Source: Deltaproteobacteria bacterium
GTDB taxonomy: Bacteria > Myxococcota_A > UBA9160 > PR03
Length of the DNA: 64,000 nt
Assembly (NCBI GenBank): GCA_035063765.1
Contig: JAPSFT010000008.1
Coordinates: 124,001 to 188,000, forward strand
Reading direction: 5' to 3'
Part shown: positions 52,268 through 62,484 of the stretch, one piece after another
Layout: each line of letters opens with the position of its first letter
Position numbering within the stretch: position 1 is the first letter of the stretch
Translations under genes and position numbers: made by a program
Notes under the pieces: generated by a model
Seen by the model: only the letters and a program-made list of their open reading frames with translations
Told to the model about the DNA's origin: nothing
Database searches by the model: none

Positions 52268-53788
52268 GTGCGCGGTACGCTCCGTTCCCTGCGATTCGTC
52301 CTGTCGCTGCTCTACCTCGTCGTCTGGCCTGCGATGTCGGCGCAGCCGGCGGAGGAGGGCGCGCCGCTTCCGCCGGCCGCTGGCGGCCCCTGGTTCCTCC
52401 CCCCCGAAGGCGCCTGCACGCCCGGCGGCGGGCTGCGCCTCGCCGCCGGAGACGATGCCGTGGCGTCGTTTCCGTGGGCACCCGGCGACGCGCTCGCCCT
52501 CGCGCAGGTCGAGGCGCTCCGCCGCTTCCTCCCGAAGCCGCTCTGGGACTACCGCGAGCGCTTCTTCTACGAGGGCATGCGCCTCGAGATCGGGCCTTGC
52601 TACCGGGACTACTCGCCACCGGCCTTCTTCCAGGACGCGAGCCGGGGATCCGCTTCCGCGCCGACCCTGGCACGAGACGGCGGCCTCGCGGGCTGGAGCG
52701 CCGGCTTCGCCTTTCCGCCCGACACGATCGATCCCGCCGACCCCCAGGCCGGCACGAAGTGGGCCTGGAACGCGGCGACCCGCTACCAGGGCGCGGGCTT
52801 CCGCGGGCGCTTCCGGGTCGTCGACCTGCTCGGTCGCGTCGGTCGCGCCGAGCCCTTCGAGGGCGAGATCTTCCGGATGCAGCTCACGCATCGCGCGGAC
52901 CTGCCCGACCAGGGGTTCGCCACCGCGTTCGCGAAGGACAACTGGTGGGTCGCTGGTGGCCGCTTCTTCGAGCCGACCAACGCGCGCGAGTTCGCCTGGC
53001 GGCAGTACCGCAACGAAGACGCGCTCGCGAAGGCCGCGCGCACCGACGACCTGATCGCCTATCTCCCGACCTGGCGGCGGGTGCGGCGGATCCCGGCTGT
53101 TCACGTCGAAGGCCTCTACATGCCCTCGTTCAGCGTGGGCGTCGCGCCTGCGCAGCAGCTCACGGTCGGCGGCGGTGCGGCCGGCGCGGGCGGCGGCGTG
53201 GTATCGGCCGGCGGCGTCGGCGCCGAGGGCGGCACTCTCCAGACCCGGCGCAGCGGCTTCGAGGGCCAGGAGATCCGCCCCCTGCTCTGGGACTGGCAGC
53301 TGCATGGCGTCCAGGACCTGCTCGCCCCCATCAACATCATGAGCCCGATGTATCCAGCCGAGGAGAACCGCGAGTTCGGGCCGTGGGGTCTCTCGTTCGC
53401 GAGCGACCGTTGGGATCTGCGCCGCGCGCTGGTGCTGGAGGGACGCATCAAGGGCAAGCCCGGCGAGCGCGGCGAGGCGCGCGTGCTGTGGTACTTCGAC
53501 CTCCAGACGCTCGTGCCGCTCTACTACATGGCCTACGACGCGAAGGACGAGCCGATCGACGTCGGCGTCTTCGCGAGCCGCTGGAGCGAGGACCGTCCCG
53601 ACTACCCGCGCTGGCCCGACGACCCGAAGCGGCCGCTGCGGGTGCTCGATTCGATGGGGGCGGCCTTCGCGAACCTCGCCGAGGACGGCAGCTGGCGCCG
53701 CGAATCGTGGAACCTGGTCGCGACGCCGCCGCCCGACCAGCAGCTCGAGAAGATGACGTCGTCGTCGGATCTGACGAAGGGACGCTGA
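52268..53788 (+). CDS. DUF1329 outer-membrane-associated protein
   Basis: Exported protein of 506 aa. Signal helix at about 4-24 (LRSLRFVLSLLYLVVWPAMS). The DUF1329 pattern is seen in RFLPKPLWDYRERFFYEGMR, ARTDDLIAYLPTWRRVRRIP, FEGQEIRPLLWDWQLHGVQD and WDLRRALVLEGRIKG with ARVLWYFDLQTLVPLYYMAY. Family members have a LolB/LolA-like fold and are often near RND exporters and steroid or lipid degradation genes; cargo is unknown. AAGGAGG lies 8 nt before GTG 52268, preferred over ATG 52234. A Gly/Ala-rich insert is at about 300-322. Confidence 0.86.
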   Translation: MRGTLRSLRFVLSLLYLVVWPAMSAQPAEEGAPLPPAAGGPWFLPPEGACTPGGGLRLAAGDDAVASFPWAPGDALALAQVEALRRFLPKPLWDYRERFFYEGMRLEIGPCYRDYSPPAFFQDASRGSASAPTLARDGGLAGWSAGFAFPPDTIDPADPQAGTKWAWNAATRYQGAGFRGRFRVVDLLGRVGRAEPFEGEIFRMQLTHRADLPDQGFATAFAKDNWWVAGGRFFEPTNAREFAWRQYRNEDALAKAARTDDLIAYLPTWRRVRRIPAVHVEGLYMPSFSVGVAPAQQLTVGGGAAGAGGGVVSAGGVGAEGGTLQTRRSGFEGQEIRPLLWDWQLHGVQDLLAPINIMSPMYPAEENREFGPWGLSFASDRWDLRRALVLEGRIKGKPGERGEARVLWYFDLQTLVPLYYMAYDAKDEPIDVGVFASRWSEDRPDYPRWPDDPKRPLRVLDSMGAAFANLAEDGSWRRESWNLVATPPPDQQLEKMTSSSDLTKGR

Positions 53789-53805
53789 GCGACGCGGGAC
53801 CGCGG

Positions 53806-55200
53806 CTACTCGCCGTCGCGGTGGATCGCGCGGACGAAGGCCTCGTGGAGGGCCTTACGGATCGTGGCGTGGTCGGCCTTGTGGTAGGTCTTGCGGAAGG
53901 CCTTGAGCGGGATGATGCCCTTGGCCATCGTGCGATGGCCGCCCCCCACGCCGAGGCCCTCGACGACGGCCCGCACCACCTCGCCGGCAGCGCGCACGTA
54001 GCCGACGTTGCGTACCGAGAAGACCAGGTCTCCACCCACGATGCCGGCGGCCACCGACCACTCGGCGCCCTCCGCCTGGAGGCCCAGGTCCGCGACCTGC
54101 GGGATCACGTCCTCGCGCACCCGGCCGAGCACCAGCATGTGGATGCCGTCCTCGACGGCGGTGCGGGCGAGCGAGCGCCCGAGCGCGCGCAGGCCACCGA
54201 CCGGCAGCGCCGGGCGCTCGATGCGGCGCAGCAGCGCGGGGCTGTGCAGCGCGTGCAGGAACGCGAAGCTCTGGATGTCGCGGCCGCTGGTCTCGCGGCC
54301 GAGCAGCTGCGTGTCGCTCTTGATGCCGTAGAGCAACGCGGTCGCGAGCTTGGGCCGGACCTCCGCGCCCGCCGCACGCACGTACTCGGTGAGGATCGTC
54401 GAGGTGGCGCCGTAGGACGGCCGGATGTCGCGGATGCGCGCCTCGTAGCCGCTGCGCTCCGGGTGGTGATCGATCACGACGTCCACCGAGAGCACATGCG
54501 GTGGTGCGCCCTCGCCGAAGACCGTCGGCTGGACGTCGACGAGCGTCAGGCTGTCGAACTCCGCGAGCTCGGCAGGGGTCACGGTGCGCACCTCGATGCC
54601 GAGGGCGGCGACCATGGCACGGTTCTCGGGCCGCTTCACCGCGCCGAAGGAGACCAGCGGCGTGCTCGTGCTCTTGCGCCCGAGCAGCGCACGGAGCGCC
54701 ACGCCGCAGGCGATGCCGTCGGGGTCGGGGTCGGGCTGGAGCAGGATCGCGATCTTCTCGCGCAGCTCGAGCAGCTCGCGGATCTCGGTCACGCGGCGCA
54801 GGTTGGCGAGGTGGTCGAACTCCTCGTCGAAGTCGTCGCGGATCAGCGAGCGCAGCCGGCCCAGGCGCAGGCAGCGGTGCGGCAGGAGCTGCCCGGGCTC
54901 GAGCTCGTCCGAGAGCACCAGGACGGGGGCCTGTGGCACCGCGTCGTTCAGCACCGCCACGGCCTGGCGCACGAAGCCCGGCTCCTCCGAGACGATCCCG
55001 AAGACGTCCCCTTCCTTGGGGTTCAGCTTCGCGATCGCCTCGGGAACCAGCCCCCCCTGGAGGGCGCGAAAGCCCTGGGGCCGGGCGCGCGACTCATCCT
55101 CCCGCGGGACCCAGGTGAGCTCCTCGCTGTCCGCCGCTCCGATCCGGCTCCACAGCCGTGCGAGCTCGGCGCCATCGCAGACGATGATCCGGCGGTTCAA
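53806..55200 (-). CDS. DHH/DHHA1 phosphoesterase with N-terminal extra domain
   Basis: Protein of 464 aa. The first about 140 residues are a TrkA-N/RCK-like alpha-beta segment (RIIVCDGAELARLWSRIGAA, KEGDVFGIVSEEPGFVRQAV). The DHH domain follows: AILLQPDPDPDGIACGVALR, LTLVDVQPTVFG, VVIDHHPERSGYEARIRDIR and LLYGIKSDTQLLGRETSGRD. DHHA1 ends with GLGVGGGHRTMAKGIIPLKA. This is the nanoRNase/pAp-phosphatase class; oligoribonuclease or c-di-nucleotide turnover is possible. TTG 55200 has GAGGAG upstream. It is divergent from the nitrite reductase fusion. Confidence 0.87.
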   Translation of the reverse strand: MNRRIIVCDGAELARLWSRIGAADSEELTWVPREDESRARPQGFRALQGGLVPEAIAKLNPKEGDVFGIVSEEPGFVRQAVAVLNDAVPQAPVLVLSDELEPGQLLPHRCLRLGRLRSLIRDDFDEEFDHLANLRRVTEIRELLELREKIAILLQPDPDPDGIACGVALRALLGRKSTSTPLVSFGAVKRPENRAMVAALGIEVRTVTPAELAEFDSLTLVDVQPTVFGEGAPPHVLSVDVVIDHHPERSGYEARIRDIRPSYGATSTILTEYVRAAGAEVRPKLATALLYGIKSDTQLLGRETSGRDIQSFAFLHALHSPALLRRIERPALPVGGLRALGRSLARTAVEDGIHMLVLGRVREDVIPQVADLGLQAEGAEWSVAAGIVGGDLVFSVRNVGYVRAAGEVVRAVVEGLGVGGGHRTMAKGIIPLKAFRKTYHKADHATIRKALHEAFVRAIHRDGE

Positions 55201-55463
55201 GGGGGCTCCTCGGGCGCGCGCGGGACGCGCTCCGAACGACGGCCGAGTCTAGCCGAGACCGGTTTTCGCACGGATCGCCGGCCCCACGGGGATGAACGCC
55301 TCGTGACAGGCGTGAACGGACGGGGACGCGTGGCCACCCCGCCCGTCCGGGTGATGCGGCGATCCGGGCTCTCGGGTTGAATCGTCAGCCGCAACGGAGA
55401 CTTGCCCCGCCCTCTCACGCGCGATCCGCTGCGTCTGCGGCGCCGGCGTGGCAGGTTTGGGGC

Positions 55464-57413
55464 GTGATCCGGCGGTGGGATCGCTCGTGGCTGGCGGTGG
55501 CGGCTCTCGTGGGCGCCGTGGGGGGGCTCGGAGCCTTCACCTTCGGGTACGCCGAGGGGCTCGCGTACCTGAGCGACGACCCCCGCGCCTGCGCGAACTG
55601 CCACGTCATGAACGAGCCGTTCGAGGGCTGGCAGAAGGGCCCCCATCACGCGGTCGCCACCTGCAACGACTGCCACGTCCCCCATACCTTCGTCGGCCGG
55701 TGGCTGTCGAAGGGGCTGAACGGCTTCCATCACAGCAAGGCCTTCACGCTCCAGGGCTTCCACGAGCCGATCCGGATCACGCCGCGCAACGCCGCGGCGC
55801 TCCAGGCCTCCTGTCTCCACTGCCACGGCGACTTCGTGCACGAGATCACCGCCGCGCGCCGGGACGCCGCCGGCGCCGACGAGGTGCGCTGTGTGCACTG
55901 TCACCGCAACGCCGGACACGGACCGAGCGAAGGGGAGGGTGGCATGGCCGCTTCGCGTTCTGTTTCCCCCTGGCTCGCCGCCGGCGTGGCGATCGCCGCC
56001 GCGGCTGCAGCCGCCGGCATCGCCGCGCTGCTGGTCGACATCGACCGGCGCAAGGCGGAGGCGCGCGATCCCTACCTGAAGCTCGTGCGGGTCGGTGAGG
56101 AGACGACCGATCCGGCGCCGTGGGGCACGAACTGGCCGCGCCAGTACGACTCCTACCGCCGCACCGCCGATGCGACCCGGACACGCTACGGCGGCAGCGA
56201 GGGCGCGCCGGCCCGGTCGCGACTCGAGAAGGACCCGTGGCTGGTGCGGATGTTCGCGGGCTACGCCTTCGCGCTCGACTTCCGCGAGCGGCGCGGGCAC
56301 GCCTACATGCTCTACGACCAGGAACAGACCCGACGCATCACCGAGCGCCTGCAGCCCGGCGCGTGTCTGCACTGCCATGCGTCGGTGATCCCGACCTACC
56401 GGCGCCTCGGCGCGGGCAACGTGCACGAGGGCTTCGTGGCGCTGGGCAAGCTCCCCTACGCGGAGGCCCACGCCGAGGTGGTCGCGACCGGCTCGATGGA
56501 CCCCGTCGCGCGCGGCGCGACGCAGGAGTTCGAGCACGTGCCCGGCGCGCACCCGGTGAGCTGCGTCGACTGCCACGATCCGCGTACGATGGCGCTGCGC
56601 GTGACGCGCCCTGGCTTCCTCGCGGGCATCGCCGCGCTGGCGGCCGGCTCCGCCCCGGTGCCGCACCTGCCGAGCGTCGGGCGCTGGCGCGCCGGCGACC
56701 GCGCGCGCCCCTACGACCCCAACGTCGACGCGTCCCGCCAGGAGCTGCGCTCCTTCGCCTGCGGCCAGTGTCACGTCGAGTACTACTGTGGCCCGAAGCT
56801 GACCTTGTTCTTCCCGTGGGCCGAGGGCCTGCGCGTCGAGCAGGTCGAGGCGGTCTACGACGCTACCCGCTTCGACGACGGCCATCGCTTCTACGACTGG
56901 CAGCACGCCGAGACCGGCGCCGAGCTGCTGAAGGCACAGCACCCGGAGTTCGAGACCTGGAGCCAGGGCGTCCACGCCCGCGCCGGAGTCGCCTGCGCCG
57001 ACTGTCACATGCCCTACCAGCGCGAAGGCGCCCTCAAGGTGAGCGACCACTGGGTGCGCAGCCCGCTCCTCAACGTGGCGCGCGCCTGCCAGCCCTGCCA
57101 TCCGGTGGCGGAGAGCGAGCTCCTGGCGCGCGTCGCCACGATCCAGGACCGCACCGACGCACTGATGGAGCGCGCCGCGGTCGCGCAGATCGACATGCTG
57201 GACGCGATCGTCGCCGCCCGGGCTGCGGGCGCCGGCGACACCCGGCTCGGGGAGGTGCTCGAGCTCCAGCGCCGGGCGCAATGGCGGCTCGACTTCGTGA
57301 ACGCCGAGAACTCCATGGGCTTCCACGCGCCCCAGGAGACGGCGCGTGTGCTGGGTGAGGCGATCGACTACGCGCGCCAGGCACAGCTGCGCGCAGCCGC
57401 GCTCGGGCGCTGA
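55464..57413 (+). CDS. NrfH-NrfA fusion: nona-heme cytochrome c nitrite reductase
   Basis: Protein of 649 aa joining the quinol dehydrogenase NrfH to the catalytic NrfA. NrfH part: TM at about 8-30, then four hemes, CANCH (43-47), CNDCH (67-71), CLHCH (117-121) and CVHCH (143-147). A second TM (about 169-192) leads to NrfA with [20 protein letters not shown] and five hemes: CLHCH (301-305), CVDCH (367-371), CGQCH (433-437), CADCH (511-515), CQPCH (542-546). The catalytic heme uses CxxCH instead of CxxCK. An in-frame ATG at 55944 (Met161) follows GGGGAGGG and could start NrfA alone. The upstream TTG 55377 is a less likely start. Predicted role: nitrite to ammonium from the quinol pool. Confidence 0.9.
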   Translation: MIRRWDRSWLAVAALVGAVGGLGAFTFGYAEGLAYLSDDPRACANCHVMNEPFEGWQKGPHHAVATCNDCHVPHTFVGRWLSKGLNGFHHSKAFTLQGFHEPIRITPRNAAALQASCLHCHGDFVHEITAARRDAAGADEVRCVHCHRNAGHGPSEGEGGMAASRSVSPWLAAGVAIAAAAAAAGIAALLVDIDRRKAEARDPYLKLVRVGEETTDPAPWGTNWPRQYDSYRRTADATRTRYGGSEGAPARSRLEKDPWLVRMFAGYAFALDFRERRGHAYMLYDQEQTRRITERLQPGACLHCHASVIPTYRRLGAGNVHEGFVALGKLPYAEAHAEVVATGSMDPVARGATQEFEHVPGAHPVSCVDCHDPRTMALRVTRPGFLAGIAALAAGSAPVPHLPSVGRWRAGDRARPYDPNVDASRQELRSFACGQCHVEYYCGPKLTLFFPWAEGLRVEQVEAVYDATRFDDGHRFYDWQHAETGAELLKAQHPEFETWSQGVHARAGVACADCHMPYQREGALKVSDHWVRSPLLNVARACQPCHPVAESELLARVATIQDRTDALMERAAVAQIDMLDAIVAARAAGAGDTRLGEVLELQRRAQWRLDFVNAENSMGFHAPQETARVLGEAIDYARQAQLRAAALGR

Positions 57414-57455
57414 CCGTCGTGAGCAGGCGCCCTCTTCGCCGGGTGCCCTCGGAGC

Positions 57456-59060
57456 CTAGCTTCCGAGCGCCAGCGCCTTCGCGCCCTTGTAGTCCGCCTT
57501 GCCGTTCGGCGCCCGCAGCGTGGCCTCGCTGAAGACGATCCGCTTCGGGGTCTTGTAGCCGGCGAGCCGCTCGCGCACGTGCGTGCGCAGCTCCTGCTCG
57601 CTCGTGCTCCGCCCCGCCTCGAGGCGGACCACGCCGGTCACCGCCTCGCCCCACTTCTCGTCGGGCACTCCGACCACGATCGCGTCGGCGACGGCGGGAT
57701 GGGTCTTCAGCGCCTCCTCGACCTCCTCGGGGTAGACCTTCTCGCCGGCGGTGTTGATGCACACCGAGCCGCGCCCGTGGAGCACGATCGTGCCGTCGGC
57801 GTTGACCGTGCACCAGTCACCGGGGATCGACCAGCGGCGGTCCTGGTAGGTCTTGAAGGTCTCGGCGCTCTTCTTCTCGTCCTTGTAGTAGCCGAGCGGG
57901 ATCGGGCCGGAGCGGGCGATGAAGCCGGGCTCGCCGCTGCCCGGCTCCACCTCCTTGCCCTCGGGAGTGAACACCTTGCAGTTCGGCCCGATCCGGAACT
58001 TGCCGAGCGAAACCGTGCTCGTCTTCGTCGTCAGCTCGACGCCGAAGCCCACCGCCTCGCTCGAGCCGAACGAGTCGTAGAGCAGCGCGTGCGGGATGTG
58101 CTCGAGGAGCGCCTGTTTGACGGGCGGGCTCCACATCACGCCCGACGACACCATGAGCAGGAACTTCGACAGGTCCCAGCGGCCCGGATTCTCCTGCAGC
58201 GCCTTCAGCATGGGCTTCGCGAAGGCGTCGCCGACGATCGAGCAGGCGTTGACCCCACGCGCCTCGACCGTCGACCAGAGCTCCTCGGCGTCCAGCGCCT
58301 TGCTCGCGCTGGTCACGATCGTGCCGCCGCCGCCGAGGGCGTTGAGCGCGGTGAAGAGCCCCGTGCCGTGCATCAGCGGGCAGGCCGGGAGCAGCCGCTG
58401 CGCGCGCCCCTCCTGGGCGACGCGCCCGGCGTGCTCGGCCGGGCTCTCGCTCGCCTTCTCGCCGAGCACGACGTTGCCGCCACCGCCGAGCGAGTGGTAG
58501 AGCGCGCGGTGCTCCCACATCACGCCCTTCGGCATGCCGGTGGTGCCGCCCGTGTACATGAAGATCAGGTCGGCCGGGTCGCGCCGGACGTCGAGGCGCT
58601 CGTCGGTCCCCGCGCCGACGATCTCCTGGTAAGGGATCGCGGATGCGCCTGCCGCGTCGCCGTCCTGGATCTCGATCCATTCCCGGACCTTCGGCAGCCG
58701 GTCGCGCACCTTCGCGATCCGGTCGGCGAACTCGGCCTCGTAGACGACGGCGGTGGCGTCGGCGTTGTCGAGCAGGTAGACGAGCTCCTCCTCGCGGTAG
58801 CGGTAGTTGACGTTGACCGGGACCAGCCGGGCCTTCAGCGCGGCGAGCAGGGTCTCGATGAACTCGGGCCGGTTGTAGGCGTAGATCGCGAGCTTGTCGT
58901 TCGGCTGGTGGCTGCGCGCGAGGTGGCGGGCCAGCGCGTTCGCGTTGCGGTCGAGCTCGCGCCAGGTGCGGGTCGGCCCGGCGACGCCGTGGGCGAGGGC
59001 CCGGCGGTCGGGGACGGTGTCGGCGACGAGCTCGAAGAGGTCCGCGAAGTTCCAGTCCAT
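57456..59060 (-). CDS. Acyl-CoA synthetase (AMP-forming)
   Basis: Adenylate-forming ligase of 534 aa that activates a carboxylic acid, probably a fatty acid, with ATP and CoA. The AMP-binding signature is DLIFMYTGGTTGMPKGVMWE (about 169-188). LLYDSFGSSEAVGFGVELTT is the A5 region, WCTVNADGTIVLHGRGSVCI with NTAGEKVYPEEVEEALKTHP the A7-A8 hinge, and the catalytic Lys is in APNGKADYKGAKAL. GAGGAG lies 8 nt before the ATG. The MFS gene is 28 bp upstream on the same strand, so cotranscription is likely. Chain length is not predictable. Confidence 0.93.
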   Translation of the reverse strand: MDWNFADLFELVADTVPDRRALAHGVAGPTRTWRELDRNANALARHLARSHQPNDKLAIYAYNRPEFIETLLAALKARLVPVNVNYRYREEELVYLLDNADATAVVYEAEFADRIAKVRDRLPKVREWIEIQDGDAAGASAIPYQEIVGAGTDERLDVRRDPADLIFMYTGGTTGMPKGVMWEHRALYHSLGGGGNVVLGEKASESPAEHAGRVAQEGRAQRLLPACPLMHGTGLFTALNALGGGGTIVTSASKALDAEELWSTVEARGVNACSIVGDAFAKPMLKALQENPGRWDLSKFLLMVSSGVMWSPPVKQALLEHIPHALLYDSFGSSEAVGFGVELTTKTSTVSLGKFRIGPNCKVFTPEGKEVEPGSGEPGFIARSGPIPLGYYKDEKKSAETFKTYQDRRWSIPGDWCTVNADGTIVLHGRGSVCINTAGEKVYPEEVEEALKTHPAVADAIVVGVPDEKWGEAVTGVVRLEAGRSTSEQELRTHVRERLAGYKTPKRIVFSEATLRAPNGKADYKGAKALALGS

Positions 59061-59088
59061 GGGGCGCTTCTCCTCGGATGACCCGGGG

Positions 59089-60564
59089 TCAGGAACGTAG
59101 CGTCGCTTCCGGTTCGCCGCGCCGGCGCGCGGCGAGCCGCTCCTGCACGTCGGCGTAGACCTCGCGGGTCAGGGGGTAGCGCGAGAAGAGCAGGGCGGCG
59201 GCGAGGGCGACCAGCAGCGGCATGCCCCCGTACAGGAAGCGGATCCCGCGCAGCGTGCCGGCGCCCTGCTCGCGGCCGGGCGCGAAGCCGATCGCGTCGA
59301 GCAGGAGTCCCATCGCGAAGAGCGCCACGGCGGCGCCGATCTTCTGGACCAGCATCCAGATCCCGTAGAAGCCGCCCTCGTGCCGGCGGCCGTGGTGGAG
59401 CTCTTCCCACTCGAGGACGTCGGGCCCGATCGCCCCGGGCAGCATCCACAGCCCCAGCGCGCCGGCGCCCACCAGCAGGTTCAGCGCCGGGAACAGGATG
59501 CCGAGCTCGCGCGGGATCAGGAAGACGCCGCAGGTCACGACCCCGAGGTACACGAAGGCGAAGACGTAGCCGTGCTTCTTGTCGCGGGAGCGCATCGCCC
59601 GCGTCCACAGCGGCGCCGACAGGAAGACCCCCGCGAAGTAGGCCACGATCGTTGCGATGTCGAGGAAGGCGGCGGGTCCGATCCGTGCGATCACGCCACC
59701 GAGCGCGGTGCCCTCCAGACCGGTGGCCGTGAAGACGTAGCGGTCGAGGAAGCGGAACACCGAGACCGGTGTGGTGGTGGCGAAGACCGAGGCCGCGTAG
59801 CAGACGATCAGGATCCCGGCGGGCCGGTTGCGGAGCGGGAACGACACGATCCGCCGCAGGTTCTCGCCGATCGGCACCCGCGGTCCGGCGGCGTGTGCGG
59901 GCCGGTCGCGAACCCCGACCAGCGCGATCACGACACCCACCAGGATCACGAGCGCGATGCCCGAGCCGGCGGTGGCGAAGGTCGCGCGTGGCAGCCAGAG
60001 CGCGAGCAGCAGCATCGGCGTGATCGCACCCAGCATGTCGCCGATCATGCCGATCGTGGTGCGCCAGGCAGCGAGGCGGGTGCGCTCGTCGTAGTCCTCG
60101 GTCAGGTCCGGCGCCATCGCCTGGTAGGGCGTCTCCACCATGCTGCGGAAGGTCAGGCAGGCCACGAAGGTGACGAGCAGCCAGCCGAAGAGCGCCTCGC
60201 CGGTGCGGTCGGGCGGAGCGAAGAGCAGCCAGGTGGCGAGCGCGAGCGGTGGGGCGCCGAGCGCGAGCCAGGGACGGCGCCGGCCCCAGCGATGGCGCGT
60301 GTTGTCGGTCAGGTGCCCCATGAGCGGGTCGGAGACGGCGTTGACGGCCTTCGTGATCAGCATCACGAGTCCGAACAGGGCCGGCGGCAGGGCCAGGGTG
60401 TCCACGTAGAAGAACGGGAGCTGCGTGGCGACCAGCGTGTTGGAGGCCGACAGCCCGAACTGCGCCGCCGAGTACGCGAGCAGCACCGGGAGCGCGAGGC
60501 GCCCGGCGGGCGGCGGGCTCGAGGCGCGCAGGGCGGGGGCCGGACTCGCGGCGGGCGTCGTCAC
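59089..60564 (-). CDS. MFS transporter, GPH/MFS_2 type
   Basis: Twelve-helix transporter of 491 aa. The N-terminal half has LLAYSAAQFGLSASNTLVAT, then the sodium/sugar-symporter signature KAVNAVSDPLMGHLTDNTRH with RWGRRRPWLALGAPPLALAT. VETPYQAMAPDLTEDYDERT, and in the C-half GPDVLEWEELHHGRRHEGGF and GIWMLVQKIGAAVALFAMGL, are typical of the MelB/GPH-like group, including lipid-type MFS_2 members. A substrate shared with the downstream acyl-CoA synthetase (a fatty acid or lysolipid) is plausible. GTG 60564 is chosen because it leaves a short cytosolic N-terminus; Shine-Dalgarno is weak. Confidence 0.88.
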   Translation of the reverse strand: MTTPAASPAPALRASSPPPAGRLALPVLLAYSAAQFGLSASNTLVATQLPFFYVDTLALPPALFGLVMLITKAVNAVSDPLMGHLTDNTRHRWGRRRPWLALGAPPLALATWLLFAPPDRTGEALFGWLLVTFVACLTFRSMVETPYQAMAPDLTEDYDERTRLAAWRTTIGMIGDMLGAITPMLLLALWLPRATFATAGSGIALVILVGVVIALVGVRDRPAHAAGPRVPIGENLRRIVSFPLRNRPAGILIVCYAASVFATTTPVSVFRFLDRYVFTATGLEGTALGGVIARIGPAAFLDIATIVAYFAGVFLSAPLWTRAMRSRDKKHGYVFAFVYLGVVTCGVFLIPRELGILFPALNLLVGAGALGLWMLPGAIGPDVLEWEELHHGRRHEGGFYGIWMLVQKIGAAVALFAMGLLLDAIGFAPGREQGAGTLRGIRFLYGGMPLLVALAAALLFSRYPLTREVYADVQERLAARRRGEPEATLRS

Positions 60565-61426
60565 GGGCGGGGACGGTACCCGAAGTGCTCGGCGTGCGGG
60601 CCACGGGGTTGCACGTGGCACCGGGGCTGCGGGGGCTCGACAGCGATGTGTGTATAACGATTGGAGGCGCCGCGGCTTCTTCACCGCCTGGCTCCCCGCG
60701 CGCGACGCCCCGGCGCCGTTCCGCACGCCCGACCACGCGTTCTGGCGGATTCCGGCGCGGGGGCGCTGCTGGCGCGGCCCCGGACTACGGCGTGAACGGC
60801 CCCGTCGGGGCGCGCGAGAAGCAGCTTGTCTCGACCGGCGTTCCGGCGTAGAGTGGACTCGTACCCGGTGCCGGACGCAGGAGATCCGAGGTCCCGCTCT
60901 CGCCGGCTGGTCGTCGCGTCGCCGGACGCCGGGTGCCACGAGAGACGTCGGCGAAGCGGGTACAGGCGGGGGAAGCCCTTCCCGAGTCGGGAGCTTCCAC
61001 TCGACGAGCCCGGAGACCGACGGAGGCGCGGCATCGTTCGCGCGCCGGGAGCGCCGCAAGGCCTGCGCTGCGAGCCCGCATCCCGAGACCCGCAGCGGCG
61101 ACGAACCGGCGCACGAGCACCCACCTCCCGACGGCGAAGCCGATCGCACGCCCAGCGCCTCGTTCGCAAGCCGGGATGGGCGAAGGAGGGGATGGATGCG
61201 AGCCTCGCGGCACCCGACCGACGGTGTCCGGGAGGAACGGCACGCCACTCCGGTCCGGCCACAGGCCCGAGCGCTCCGTCAGAGCTCCGGGAAGGCCCCC
61301 GCCACCTCGACCCCGCGAAGCGAGCGCGCAGCGAGCCGAAGGCGAGGAAGGTCCATCCGGCCGCCTCCGTAACGGCTGTCCGCGCGCCGCGAGCCGGCCG
61401 CGAGCGCAGCGGGCAGGAGCGACGGG
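60565..61426. other. 862-bp stretch with no supported gene
   Basis: No frame gives a convincing product; the open frames are Arg/Pro/Ser-rich and lack domains, and codon-position GC looks unstructured. On the + strand there is an extended -10-like TGTGTATAAC (60649-60658) and a bulged hairpin GGAAGC-CCT-TCCCGA-G-TCGGGA-GCTTCC (60971-60998). A non-coding RNA or a decayed gene is possible but not shown. Confidence 0.6.
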
Positions 61427-62338
61427 CTACTTGCGCGAAGCCGCGATCACGCTGCGCGCCTCACGGCGCACGCCCGCATCCGGATCGTGTGCAGCCAACG
61501 CGGGCAGGCGCGCGAGCCCGGGCGCCGAGCCCGTGGAGTCGACGAGCGTCACCGCCACGCGCCGCACCTCCGCGTCGTCGTGTGCGAGGGCGGCGAGCAA
61601 CGCCTCGTCGATGCCCTCGAGGCGGAGCTGGACGGCGCTGCGCAGCGCCGTCTCGGCCACCTGCGGGTCGGCGTCGGGATCGCGGATCGCGGCGAGCAGG
61701 AGCCGCGCGCCCTCGGGACGCCCGGCGGCGAGCAGCGCGGATACCCGGCGGGCGGGAGTCGGTGCGGCCGGGTCGAGAGCGGCTCGCACGCGCTCGACCG
61801 CACGTTCGGACGAGACCGGCAGCAGCGCGGAGCGGGGATCGAGGAGGGCGGCGGCCGCGGCCTCGCGCAAGCTCTCCTCCCGGCCGTCGAGCCAGCCCAG
61901 GTACACCGCGACGAGGTGGTCGTGGTCGGTGCCGGCGCCCAGCAGGGCGGGCAGCGCGCTGCGCCAGGCGGCAGCGCTGGCGCCGTCGCGCAGGACCACG
62001 AGCTCGCGCGCATCGTCGACGAGCACGTAGGGAGAGCGCGCGCCGCGGAGCGGAAGAACCAGGGTGAGCCCGACCGCGTAGGGAATCTCCTGCGATGGCG
62101 CGTGCTTGAGCTCGAAGGTCCGCGCTGCTGAGCCGCGCAGGACCGCAGCGTCGCGCAGCGCCACGCGGTCCTCGCGGACGTCCGCGACGGTCGCGATCGC
62201 GACGACATCGGCCCCGGCGAGTCGCAGGTGGAGCGGCCGGGGCCCGGCCGGCATCCCATGCTGCGCCGGTGCAGGCCCGTCCGCTGCGAGGAGCGCAGCG
62301 AGGACCGCGACGGTCGCAAGCGGACGGCGGACGCGCAT
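61427..62338 (-). CDS. Exported HEAT-repeat protein
   Basis: Protein of 303 aa with a signal peptide (about 1-25, VAVLAALLAADGPAPAQ). The N-terminal half is beta-rich (GADVVAIATVADVREDRVAL; YAVGLTLVLPLRGARSPYVL), then helical pairs with HEAT-like repeats follow from about residue 135: LREAAAAALLDPRSALLPVS, RVSALLAAGRPEGARLLLAA, AETALRSAVQLRLEGIDEAL and LAALAHDDAEVRRVAVTLVD. These repeats act as protein-binding scaffolds. It is divergent from the NO-reductase cluster. An in-frame ATG at 62353 adds five residues; neither has a good Shine-Dalgarno. Confidence 0.7.
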   Translation of the reverse strand: MRVRRPLATVAVLAALLAADGPAPAQHGMPAGPRPLHLRLAGADVVAIATVADVREDRVALRDAAVLRGSAARTFELKHAPSQEIPYAVGLTLVLPLRGARSPYVLVDDARELVVLRDGASAAAWRSALPALLGAGTDHDHLVAVYLGWLDGREESLREAAAAALLDPRSALLPVSSERAVERVRAALDPAAPTPARRVSALLAAGRPEGARLLLAAIRDPDADPQVAETALRSAVQLRLEGIDEALLAALAHDDAEVRRVAVTLVDSTGSAPGLARLPALAAHDPDAGVRREARSVIAASRK

Positions 62339-62484
62339 CGGGCGGAGGAGCATACGGAAGCGGGTCTGGGTCTGCCCAGCGCCGTGCCGGAGAACGGGTC
62401 GCAGCACTTCGACTGTGTTATAGCTGCTCAGTCATGAGGCGAAATGGCGCTTCATGGCTATTTCAGCCTCGTAGACTCGAACGA

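Noticed and set aside
60425-61372. Overlapping open frames in the 60.6-61.4 kb gap
   Set aside because: Biased composition, no domain, no Shine-Dalgarno, and none continues convincingly over the region.
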